Assembly (NCBI GenBank): GCA_026129905.1
Contig: JAHCHE010000014.1
Location: 124,001-188,000 of the forward strand
Reading direction: 5' to 3'
From: Bryobacteraceae bacterium
GTDB lineage: Bacteria > Acidobacteriota > Terriglobia > Bryobacterales > Bryobacteraceae
Length of the DNA: 64,000 nucleotides
Shown here: in pieces, positions 16,377 through 24,648 of the stretch
How the letters are laid out: each line of letters opens with the position of its first letter
Position numbering within the stretch: the first letter of the stretch is position 1
Notes under the pieces: model-generated
Database searches by the model: none
What the model saw: only the letters and a program-made list of their open reading frames with translations
What the model was told of the DNA's origin: nothing
Made by a program: the position numbers and the translations under genes

Positions 16377-19300
16377 CTAGAAGGCCAATGCGGTATCGAG
16401 GAGTTGGAGGGCCCCTTTCCGGTTCAGTTTCTGCGCATCAAATTGACCAGCGAAATCAAGCAGGCATTCCAAGCAGGCGCGACCGCACGATGCATCGTGC
16501 AAATCGGACCCGCGAAGGACTCTGCGCGCCTCCACCAGCCATGGACGACCGAGCTTCATCAACTCGTAGCAGTGTCCCGCGCCGCCCGGAACCGTGTCAT
16601 AGAGGAGAATGCTAAACTCGCCGGGTCCGCGCCGCTTCAATTCCAGACCCACTTCCCGACTATCCAGCTCCAACACTCGGGTACCGGATAGCAAAAGAGA
16701 TCGCCCGAGGGAAAACAGGCAACTCTCTTCCGTTTCGCCGGGCCAGTCAAGGACAAGGACATCCGTGGTCTCCCGGGCGGCGAGTACTCTATGTCTTAGG
16801 ACGGGAGGCATCGCAGACTTCTTCGTCCAGCAGTGACTTTTGGGTTTTGGCGAGAACACTGAGGCGTGACTTTCGAAACCCTTGGGCAAACCAGGGGGCA
16901 CGCCCTTGCGGTTAAGCTCTTCTCCTTCTTCGCTCAGTGCGAAGCCGCAGCGGGTGCATACAGCGAAACCGTACCCGCCCCTCTTCCACGGATCCCCGCC
17001 GGCGTTACGGATAAGCAGTTCACTCACGCCCGGCTCGTAATACGTCGCCATCAGCTCGGAAACACCTGCAAAGTTGGAGACCTTCGAGGTCGCCTCGCTG
17101 TGGGTGAAGCCACGGGCCGTGCTGATCACGGTTACGCCAACCCTATCGAGGCTCCGGCCTGGCGGTTTCGGTGGCTCCCAGGCTGCGGTGGTGTAGCCGA
17201 ACCGGGGAAACATAAGAGCCTTACGATCACGTGGCGACTCCCCGCATTCCTTACACAGCTCTCCAAGGGCAGTCGCAAGGTACTCGTGCCCATTGGGGCA
17301 TTCAAGCGCCCAATAGTTGAGCCCAAGAGCTTCGTCGCGATTCGCTTCGGTCCAGTGCTTGAGAATACCCTTGGACTCAACGATCTTCCCTCCCACGATT
17401 ACCTGTGCGCCTGGTACGTACTCGCTCAAAGCTAGCAAAGACTGCCTCTCCAGCCGGAATTCCCCGGCGACTGTAGATTTGTCCGGGCGATCATCACGCG
17501 GCCTTCTCACAGACAGTCGCTGCAAATGGATTGGAAAACCATACCTAGGCAGAAAGCCGGAATCGGCGAACCATTCGATGACCGTGATCTGGCACATCGC
17601 CCGGATCTGGTACCGAATGGCGTTGGCCCTGGCCCGTTCAGCAGACAAAGCATCTGCGCTGGGTTGCTTCGAGATCTCCATCCAAGCGTCTCGAAGTGAC
17701 CTGAAGTCGTTCCTCCACGCGTTGTACGCCTCAAAAAACTGCGCTTGTGCGCTATCTAGAAACGTTCGCCAATCTACATCGTTGTCGACGATCGCTGCCC
17801 GGGGCGTCTCTTGAACAACACCGCGGCATCGCTTTCTGAAAAAATCACCTCCCGAGCGCAAGAATTCGAGATAACGACCAAATGCCGCCGCATGTTCAGC
17901 CATGGAAGAGGACCAGTCTGGCTTGGTCGAGCCGGTCCACTTGGGTGGGGCATCGACGCTGCAAAGCCTTCCCATATTCGAATATGCGTCCATTGCACCA
18001 CTCTTGGTCGACTGCATCGGCGTGAAGAACTCGGCCAAGAGCATTGCATGGAGATGCCGTTCGACAAATCGAGGGCGGTCGAGGAAGACGAGCGGTCTGC
18101 GAAGAGGCCGTTTCACGAAGTCTTCAAACCTGGTAAACACTTCCCGGTCGAATGCCCTGTTCCGAGCAAACGTAACTACGACTGATGAACCGTCGGAACG
18201 GCGTCCTGCTCGCCCCGCTCGCTGCATATGATTGGCCCGGCCCGGCGGCACATTTCCTAACAAGACGCCGTTCAACCCGCCGATGTCGATACCTAACTCC
18301 ATCGTTGTCGTGGATGACAAAACGTTGCGCGCGCCGTCGCGGAATAGGAGCTGCCGCCGTTTGTTTTCTTCGGGACTGAGTTGTGCGGAGTGTTCTTCCC
18401 CCCAAAGCCCCATTTCAAAGATGGGTGACTCCCGAAGCTCTCGCCTAGCCCGACGCCAGCGGCGGTCTCCATCTGCCTCATCCTGAGAAATAGGCTGTAA
18501 GTTCCCGAGGCAGCCTCGCAAGGGAGCCCAGCCCAGGACTGCTCGCGGCCAAAGCGTGCCGGTATCGGGACAACGATAGAGTGTTTTAGGGAAACGGATA
18601 CAAAGCTTGTCAAGTAGGATCTGGATCGCCCGGTCGGATACTCCGAGGCTTACTTCATGGAGCTCGCATCGGAGCCATGGAAGTGTCTGGTCCTCCGCAT
18701 GTTGATACAACTGGTCAAATGCAGCTTCGAGGAGTCGGGACGCAAAAAAGTCTGAAGAGCAACCTGCCTCCCGAAGTAGGCATTTCGCAAACCAGAGCCG
18801 AAGTTGGCGATCATCGTTTCCAATAAAGCGAACTGCGTGGACCCATCGATCTCCCCCAAGTCCTATCCAACCGTTCTTTGAACGGGTGACCCACCGTCCG
18901 TAGAGAGGCGACTCCCCGTTCCACTTCCGACCCGCTTCCTCCTTTGACCAGTCCACCGCGCCATTGCTGCGCACGGTGTCTAAGAAAGCAGCCAGGACAT
19001 CTGGCCAGACCTCTGAGAGTAGCATGCGGCAGCGATCATCCGGCAGTTGTCCGGTGAAATCGGCTGGCATAGTCAAATCGGCAAGTCCAGGAAAAACAAG
19101 TTCCAACAACCCTGTGGCCTCTACTGATATCGCAGTTCTCAAGGGGTTGTCGAGTTCTTGCGCAACCAATGCCTCGGCTCTGGCTGCAACATTCTGCGCA
19201 TTATGCGTCCAGTCATCCTGTTGCCATTCGCTATTCTTTTCCGCATTTTCCCGGTCGAGGATCTGCCAAACACGACAGTCGTCGGCTATAGCTTTGGCGA

Positions 19301-21554
19301 ACTCGGTGAAGGGAATCCCGGACCCAATGCGATCCAACTGCGTCCTAAGCTCAACGATCCTGCGCTTGGCATCGTCGCGAGCGGACTGCGGCAGGCCCAG
19401 GTCTTCGGCGAATGCCGCGTAAGACTTGATTTGCTCAAGGAGGTACGTTCGGGGAAGAGGGCGGTATGCGACCAGCTTGTTCGCGATGGCAGACCGTATG
19501 ATCCACGTTTCATGCTGGCTCGTCAGCAGAGGACCCAATCTTGCCGCCTCTCGACGAGAGTCGCTGAAGCAGAGCAAGCGACGCCCGCTCCCGGGCTTCC
19601 ACTCTCGAGACTCATTCGGATAGGGAGGCATTCCGTGAAGCACAGTCTCAGCCGTTACAGCTACTGCGAAGCGCTCGGCTCCTCTGAAGGGCTGGATTTG
19701 GAGGTCCCATCCGCCTTCATCGTCGCGATTCGCGCTCCAATTCGTCCCGCAATGAGGGCACTTCTGCTCGGTGCATGAGGGGTCGTGACATGCTGATCCG
19801 TGAACCGGGCATGGCGCCCGGAAAAGCGTGGCACCGGTACCCTTCCCGGAGTACTCGCCCGTTTCAAAATTCACTACGATCCTGGACAGGTCTTTCCCGG
19901 CCGGCTCTGCAACCAGGTAGTACCGCCGCTTACCGGGCATAACCACATCTCCCGATTCGAGTTCCCCGATCTCCCCTTCGTAGCCCGCGAGGGCCCATTC
20001 ACCGCAAGCCTTGCAGCGATTTACCGCAAGTGTCACACCCTTGCAATAGAAGCACCGACTCCTTGGGGGCTGCAAGCAACCGATCTCTGCGATACGCAGA
20101 TCGGAAGGTCCGCTGCACACCTTATTGAGGCAGACGGCGAGGCCTTGCGGCGCACGAACGAGAAAATGAAGGCGATGTGGTATCAGAGCTGGGTCAGTCG
20201 GTCGCAGTCTCGCTGCAGCCGTCAACCTCAAGAGAAGGACAGTGGCTTTGCGCGTCGGAGTATTAACATCACTCCAGAGTTTGTGCGCAAGAGCGTCGAG
20301 TGACAAGAGCTCGTGCTCGTAGAGCAACTCAGCTAAGCGCCTGACCATCGGGACTTGTTCCAAAGCGGCCTTAAGATATGGCGCGGTGAAGCCACTGGCC
20401 GAGGCGGCTGCCGTTCGGATTGCGTCAGGCGGCAACAGATTTAGTAGCACTTCATGAATTTGCGAGTTGGCGTGGAACTCCTCGAAAGCTCCGTCGGCAG
20501 TGATGGTGACGAGGTCAATGTCCGAATAGCGCGCCAATTGGTGGGGGTCCGGCGTCGCCGGGCATTGCGTCCTTTTGAAAGGTGGAAGGGACGCTTTACG
20601 TCCTTCGATGTTTCTAACGAGGCTTCGCGGGACGGAGAAGATGGTTGTCGCGAACCGCTCTAGATCTTCCGGCGTTCCCCCAAGGGTGGCGGATGTAGCG
20701 ATGTTCGTGACGTGCTCCGCTGGGACCTGGCAGCGATCCCTGACCCTCCTGAGGAGCAAAGTAATTTCTGCGGCAAGCGTACCGGTGTAGAGGTGGGCCT
20801 CGTCCAATACGACAAATCGGAGAGCGGACCCGAAGAAACTCCGATCCTGGGGCCGGCATAGCATGTACTCCAGCATGGAGTAGTTCGTGATCACGATGTC
20901 CGGAGTATTTGCTCTCGCCGCTTCTCGACTCCGCCGCCGACAGCACTCCCACATTTCTCCCGGTTTCACCTGGCGGTCTGTCTCCGGTGTTTCGCTGGTG
21001 AAGTGAAAGAGGCTTAGGATCTCCTGTTCCCTGAGCAGTTCATAAAGTCTGGTGACCTGGTCCGTCACCAGTGCATTCATGGGATAAAGGATAAGACAGC
21101 GCATCCCAAGCTCGCCCGCGCCCCGGGGCTGTTTCCAAAGACCGGCCAGCACGGGAAGCAGAAACGCTTCCGTCTTTCCGGCACCAGTTCCGGCAGTGAT
21201 TACGATGGACGGCCTCTTGTCGCTTTCCAAGCCGCAAGCGTGACGAAACACCTGAGCTTGATGCGAAAACAACTGCCGTTTTCTCGGAAACTTGTTGTTT
21301 TTGTCAAGGTATTCACAAAGATCCTCTGGAAACAATCCTTCGCGCGCCAACGAGTCCAAGGTATCTTCTGAGAGCTCGCTAGGAAAAGCACCCTGAACAT
21401 AGAGTTCGCTGACCAGCCTGCCACCGTCATCCGCATCTCCCCGCCAGATTTTGGTGGCGGCATTGGCGACGGCTTCATCTCGAACATAGTTCTCGGATAC
21501 GGCGAGATCGACGAGCCGCTGCCTTGCCATTTCAACAAGTGTGAGGGCGTCCAT
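16377..21554 (-). CDS. druE: DruE-like giant DEAH-box helicase with DUF1998 (Druantia)
   Basis: A 1725-residue protein. Residues about 90-300 hold helicase domain 1: Walker A AGTGAGKT (121-128), DEAH (251-254) and the SAT motif (288-290). Motif VI, QRAGRAGRRSDG, lies near residue 1110. Between the two helicase halves are about 800 residues with Cys-rich knuckles (CFYCKG..CKACG, CPVHG..CPHCG). The C-terminal DUF1998 region ends with VPGGAGH (about 1655) and a Cys cluster before LECLLDFAG. Length and architecture fit DruE of Druantia, an antiphage system; DISARM DrmA/DrmB split these domains between two proteins, and MrfA is far shorter. It is the last gene of a three-ORF minus-strand unit, 9 nt after the DruH-like second half. 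The gene is visibly less G+C-rich than its flanks, suggesting transfer. Confidence 0.78.
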   Translation of the reverse strand: MDALTLVEMARQRLVDLAVSENYVRDEAVANAATKIWRGDADDGGRLVSELYVQGAFPSELSEDTLDSLAREGLFPEDLCEYLDKNNKFPRKRQLFSHQAQVFRHACGLESDKRPSIVITAGTGAGKTEAFLLPVLAGLWKQPRGAGELGMRCLILYPMNALVTDQVTRLYELLREQEILSLFHFTSETPETDRQVKPGEMWECCRRRSREAARANTPDIVITNYSMLEYMLCRPQDRSFFGSALRFVVLDEAHLYTGTLAAEITLLLRRVRDRCQVPAEHVTNIATSATLGGTPEDLERFATTIFSVPRSLVRNIEGRKASLPPFKRTQCPATPDPHQLARYSDIDLVTITADGAFEEFHANSQIHEVLLNLLPPDAIRTAAASASGFTAPYLKAALEQVPMVRRLAELLYEHELLSLDALAHKLWSDVNTPTRKATVLLLRLTAAARLRPTDPALIPHRLHFLVRAPQGLAVCLNKVCSGPSDLRIAEIGCLQPPRSRCFYCKGVTLAVNRCKACGEWALAGYEGEIGELESGDVVMPGKRRYYLVAEPAGKDLSRIVVNFETGEYSGKGTGATLFRAPCPVHGSACHDPSCTEQKCPHCGTNWSANRDDEGGWDLQIQPFRGAERFAVAVTAETVLHGMPPYPNESREWKPGSGRRLLCFSDSRREAARLGPLLTSQHETWIIRSAIANKLVAYRPLPRTYLLEQIKSYAAFAEDLGLPQSARDDAKRRIVELRTQLDRIGSGIPFTEFAKAIADDCRVWQILDRENAEKNSEWQQDDWTHNAQNVAARAEALVAQELDNPLRTAISVEATGLLELVFPGLADLTMPADFTGQLPDDRCRMLLSEVWPDVLAAFLDTVRSNGAVDWSKEEAGRKWNGESPLYGRWVTRSKNGWIGLGGDRWVHAVRFIGNDDRQLRLWFAKCLLREAGCSSDFFASRLLEAAFDQLYQHAEDQTLPWLRCELHEVSLGVSDRAIQILLDKLCIRFPKTLYRCPDTGTLWPRAVLGWAPLRGCLGNLQPISQDEADGDRRWRRARRELRESPIFEMGLWGEEHSAQLSPEENKRRQLLFRDGARNVLSSTTTMELGIDIGGLNGVLLGNVPPGRANHMQRAGRAGRRSDGSSVVVTFARNRAFDREVFTRFEDFVKRPLRRPLVFLDRPRFVERHLHAMLLAEFFTPMQSTKSGAMDAYSNMGRLCSVDAPPKWTGSTKPDWSSSMAEHAAAFGRYLEFLRSGGDFFRKRCRGVVQETPRAAIVDNDVDWRTFLDSAQAQFFEAYNAWRNDFRSLRDAWMEISKQPSADALSAERARANAIRYQIRAMCQITVIEWFADSGFLPRYGFPIHLQRLSVRRPRDDRPDKSTVAGEFRLERQSLLALSEYVPGAQVIVGGKIVESKGILKHWTEANRDEALGLNYWALECPNGHEYLATALGELCKECGESPRDRKALMFPRFGYTTAAWEPPKPPGRSLDRVGVTVISTARGFTHSEATSKVSNFAGVSELMATYYEPGVSELLIRNAGGDPWKRGGYGFAVCTRCGFALSEEGEELNRKGVPPGLPKGFESHASVFSPKPKSHCWTKKSAMPPVLRHRVLAARETTDVLVLDWPGETEESCLFSLGRSLLLSGTRVLELDSREVGLELKRRGPGEFSILLYDTVPGGAGHCYELMKLGRPWLVEARRVLRGSDLHDASCGRACLECLLDFAGQFDAQKLNRKGALQLLDTALAF

Positions 21555-21563
21555 TCGCGAGGA

Positions 21564-22982
21564 TCAACTCCTGTCTAGCAAACTAAGGAGCAATGAGGCC
21601 GCGAGAAACTCGCGTCCTCGCGACGTCTCTCCCAATCTGCGCAGATTCCACTCCACGTAGGAGTAGTCCGACGATGGTCCATTGTTTAAGCGCCTTTGAA
21701 ATGCAAGTGCACCTGCCTCCAGGGCCGGGGGACTCAAACCGATGATACTCGCGCACTCGCGGCAGGAAGCAGCCAGTTGGTTCCGGAGTTGCGGAACATC
21801 GGTGTTTTCCGGTTGCCGGACCATAGCTGCCACCGCAATACGAATGCATTTCCGCGACTTCTCACCGCGGGCTTTGGTCTTGGCGAGGCCATACGCAAGG
21901 GAAGGGCACATCTCGCTCAGGAGCTCAATTGAGGACCGAAATGCCTCCCATTCATCTCGGTGGCCGGCAGCCATATGAGACCCCCGAAAAGCCTTAGCGA
22001 GTTTTTCCATGTTGGTTTCGTTTCTTTCAACGTAGTTCCAAAAAACTTCTCTGATGACAGCGTCTAAACCCTGTTCCGCCTGGCGATGGGAAAGACTGTA
22101 CTGGAGCTCACTATCATTAAGCCAGCCGTTCACGAACTCAACTGGCAGCCGGATGACAGCCTGCTTCATCGGCTCCCTGAATGACGCATTCAGAACCGGT
22201 ACTTTCAGCCAACGCAGAAGCGCAAATAGCCCGCTCGACGATCCACGCTTCAGGGCGTTGACTATGCGGTCCGTCACCCAATAAGAGGCGATTCGCGCTC
22301 CCTTATACGCGACCGCCATTGCCGTCATCGGTCCGGCAGCCGGTACCTTCCAGATGAGCCCGTCCTGGTGCGTCGCGATACGATTCAAGCCGATTCTTTG
22401 AGGGTGCTGAGCCATGTCATTCCAGACAAGAAGCGCATGGTCCTTTCCCAGCGCCATCGGAGCACGCCAACGGATCCATATATCCGTTTGGCCTCTGAAA
22501 AGAGGTGGGAGAAACCGGCCGCGCCCCCGGTCTTCGACGGAAGCAACCAAGTGGAAGGCAGGCTGGCCTGGGGAGTAGACAATAAGCGGCGAACCCCAGC
22601 CGCGCAGGTCCCTGAGCGGCAACGCCCGCGAACTGATTTTGCCTATCAAGCGGGCGCCTTCATACAGTTGAGGGCTCGCTGCATCCAGAAAGACGCGCGC
22701 TTTTCCACCACCGTCGGCGCGATCCAGCGCGTGGTTCCTGTTCAGGATCTTCCATTGGGGTTCAGGCCCTAAAGTTGAATCCGTCTCGATATGCGCAATA
22801 CCACGGAGCTTGACAGCGACAATCGGTGCAACGGTTCGGCGGTATTCGGTACCGGTCACATGAGTACGGAGCCGCTCCTCCCCCATCACCATGCCGAGCG
22901 TGAGCCGCACTGGGCCTTCGGATTGCCAGCCGTCCACTCCCTTTGCAATAGGGTAGCGCTGGTTTCCAGCCGTGAGCGACAC
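21564..22982 (-). CDS. druH: DruH-like protein, C-terminal half (frame-split)
   Basis: About 472 residues from a GTG at 22982, the first usable start in this frame. No Shine-Dalgarno precedes it. Coding-like sequence continues upstream of the GTG (IGSAHHVRLTGVPDDCTAV) up to the point where the preceding ORF stops, so this is best read as the second half of one protein of about 990 residues. It has Ig-like strands at the start, then a helical domain with conserved Trp/Arg segments. I believe the whole protein is of the DruH (STY4851/ECs_5259-like) type that pairs with DruE in Druantia type III; no catalytic motif is visible. It ends 9 nt before the helicase gene. Confidence 0.6.
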   Translation of the reverse strand: MSLTAGNQRYPIAKGVDGWQSEGPVRLTLGMVMGEERLRTHVTGTEYRRTVAPIVAVKLRGIAHIETDSTLGPEPQWKILNRNHALDRADGGGKARVFLDAASPQLYEGARLIGKISSRALPLRDLRGWGSPLIVYSPGQPAFHLVASVEDRGRGRFLPPLFRGQTDIWIRWRAPMALGKDHALLVWNDMAQHPQRIGLNRIATHQDGLIWKVPAAGPMTAMAVAYKGARIASYWVTDRIVNALKRGSSSGLFALLRWLKVPVLNASFREPMKQAVIRLPVEFVNGWLNDSELQYSLSHRQAEQGLDAVIREVFWNYVERNETNMEKLAKAFRGSHMAAGHRDEWEAFRSSIELLSEMCPSLAYGLAKTKARGEKSRKCIRIAVAAMVRQPENTDVPQLRNQLAASCRECASIIGLSPPALEAGALAFQRRLNNGPSSDYSYVEWNLRRLGETSRGREFLAASLLLSLLDRS

Positions 22983-23032
22983 AGCGGTGCAATCATCCGG
23001 GACCCCTGTAAGCCGGACGTGGTGCGCGGAAC

Positions 23033-24544
23033 CTATAATTCCACAATTTCACCCGGGAGAGATTCTAAGGCGAGACGAATCACCCGCAGTGGCTCTCTCT
23101 CCTCGATCCGGGGTTGCCAGTACAAGACTCCGTCGCATACGATCCGAAGGTCCCGAGACCACGGGGCCGACAACCGGTACACCGAACGATGTTTCAGCTT
23201 GAAGGATGGGGGGCGACCCGGAATTGTCAAATCTTCATCACAGATGAGCGCGTAGTCCCTACTTGGGTCCAGTCTTGCAGACAAGGCGATCGTGGAGCCG
23301 CTCCTCAGATCGAAAATCAACACCGGTTCACGCAGGCCCAATTCCCAGAGATCTACCTCCTCCAGCACTTTGCCGGCGCTGTTTATCGACAGCATCCTCG
23401 GAAGGTTGGCTTTGGCGCCTTCCGGTTGGTATGGCAGTTCACGCTTTCCATACCATTCGCCGCTCTCCTGGAGATACCATCGGCCTATCACTCGCCCATC
23501 AACGACGAACTCGGCTTCTTCGGCTTCGCCCAAGAGCTCGCGAATCATTTCGTCGTTGAGCCGCAGGGCTAGCCGCGGTTTCGACGCGTCTACCCAAGTG
23601 AAGACGAGTTCGCAAGTGGGCTCGTTCGAACGATCGATGTCCTCGTGAATCGTAGGGGCTCTAAGAATCCGATTTGAACGAAGCTTGGCCAACTGTAGCA
23701 ATTCGTCAGCCCATTCTGGACGAATCCACGGCGATGCGTGAAGAATGGCAGACGCGTACTCTTCTGCCACGCGTTTTCGCCTGAAGTCCTGGAGAGTCTT
23801 CCAGAGTTTCGAAAATGACGCCGCCTTGAGGTCGCCATATTCAGACTCCCCAATCAGAATCTGAACAGCGACAGGCGTTCCACAGCTATCCAACCACTCT
23901 GGCAGCCTACGAACCGCTCCGTGGCGGGTAAAACCGAACTGAAGTTTGATCGTCTCGAAATATTCGAGCACCCCGTAGCGGTCGATGAGGTTTCTAAGAT
24001 TCAATCTTCGTGCACCCGCGATCATCGCCCTCTTACAGGCAGTGGTCGGCTGCCCTCTAACGAATAGCGCTGAGAAGTCCGTTGGGCCGGCACCTAGGTG
24101 GGCTGTTACGGCTGGCCAAACGGCTTCTTCGTTGGACGTCCCGCGGCAGATCTCCGATGCTAGTATGAGAAGAAGGGCGCCAAACATCTCCTGCCGCGAC
24201 GCGGAGATTTCATCAGCTACTTCAATTTGCGCGGCGCTTTCACACCAGAAGCCGAACCATTGCCAGTGTCCAAATAGCCACTGCGATAGGGCTTCGGCTT
24301 CGCGAGACGTGATGCGGGCTTCAGCCACAGATCTTGGAATCGAAAGGGATTCAAATCTCTCCAGAAAATGCAGAAAGAAGGGCTCTAGGTCCATCGCCGG
24401 ACCGAGTTCATACGCTGAAGCCGCCTCAGGCGCTCCCATTGTACAAATACCAACAGGTCTTGTCGCCTGCGGTTCCCGCAGGGGATTGTCCGCCTTGATC
24501 CTGACCAACCAGTGTACGTCAAACCGTCCGTCGGTGGCATCCAT
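23033..24544 (-). CDS. druH: DruH-like protein, N-terminal half (frame-split)
   Basis: A 503-residue ORF, first of the cassette, starting ATG at 24544. The N-terminal half is helical, with blocks such as LILASEICRG, EEAVWPAVTAHLG, FVRGQPTTACKRAMIAGARR and ETIKLQFGFTRHG. The C-terminal half is beta-rich. These blocks resemble the STY4851/ECs_5259 family that I associate with DruH. It stops at 23033 (TAG) in the middle of a beta-sandwich, and the continuation is found in the -1 frame. Adding one base near TTATAG would join both halves as EIVEL-IGSAHHV. Whether this is a true mutation, an assembly error or a natural split cannot be decided from one sequence. Confidence 0.6.
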   Translation of the reverse strand: MDATDGRFDVHWLVRIKADNPLREPQATRPVGICTMGAPEAASAYELGPAMDLEPFFLHFLERFESLSIPRSVAEARITSREAEALSQWLFGHWQWFGFWCESAAQIEVADEISASRQEMFGALLLILASEICRGTSNEEAVWPAVTAHLGAGPTDFSALFVRGQPTTACKRAMIAGARRLNLRNLIDRYGVLEYFETIKLQFGFTRHGAVRRLPEWLDSCGTPVAVQILIGESEYGDLKAASFSKLWKTLQDFRRKRVAEEYASAILHASPWIRPEWADELLQLAKLRSNRILRAPTIHEDIDRSNEPTCELVFTWVDASKPRLALRLNDEMIRELLGEAEEAEFVVDGRVIGRWYLQESGEWYGKRELPYQPEGAKANLPRMLSINSAGKVLEEVDLWELGLREPVLIFDLRSGSTIALSARLDPSRDYALICDEDLTIPGRPPSFKLKHRSVYRLSAPWSRDLRIVCDGVLYWQPRIEEREPLRVIRLALESLPGEIVEL

Positions 24545-24617
24545 ACCTCAGCCGACGTTCGTGTTCAGCGACTCGGAAGGTCTGTATCGCCGATCTCCGG
24601 TTTGCTCACCCAAGAAC

Positions 24618-24648
24618 TCGCTTCACCGCACCGCGATCGTAACGCCCG
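24618..24648. repeat. Right direct repeat bracketing the Druantia-like cassette
   Basis: Partner of 16261-16291 (30/31 identical, same orientation). It contains the last codons and stop (VTIAVR, TGA at 24623-24625) of the NHL/TIGR03437 gene and five bases beyond. Only 73 nt separate it from the first cassette gene. A repeat of a gene's 3' end at both edges of a cassette is typical of site-specific integration that restores the target gene. Confidence 0.85.

Noticed and set aside
23033-23051. Programmed -1 frameshift joining the two DruH-like halves
   Set aside because: No X-XXY-YYZ slippery heptamer or convincing downstream stimulatory hairpin is visible in the overlap; a one-base indel is simpler.
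16377-24544. DISARM or BREX instead of Druantia
   Set aside because: No methyltransferase, DrmC-like phospholipase or BREX PglZ/BrxC gene is present, and helicase and DUF1998 are in one 1725-residue chain.
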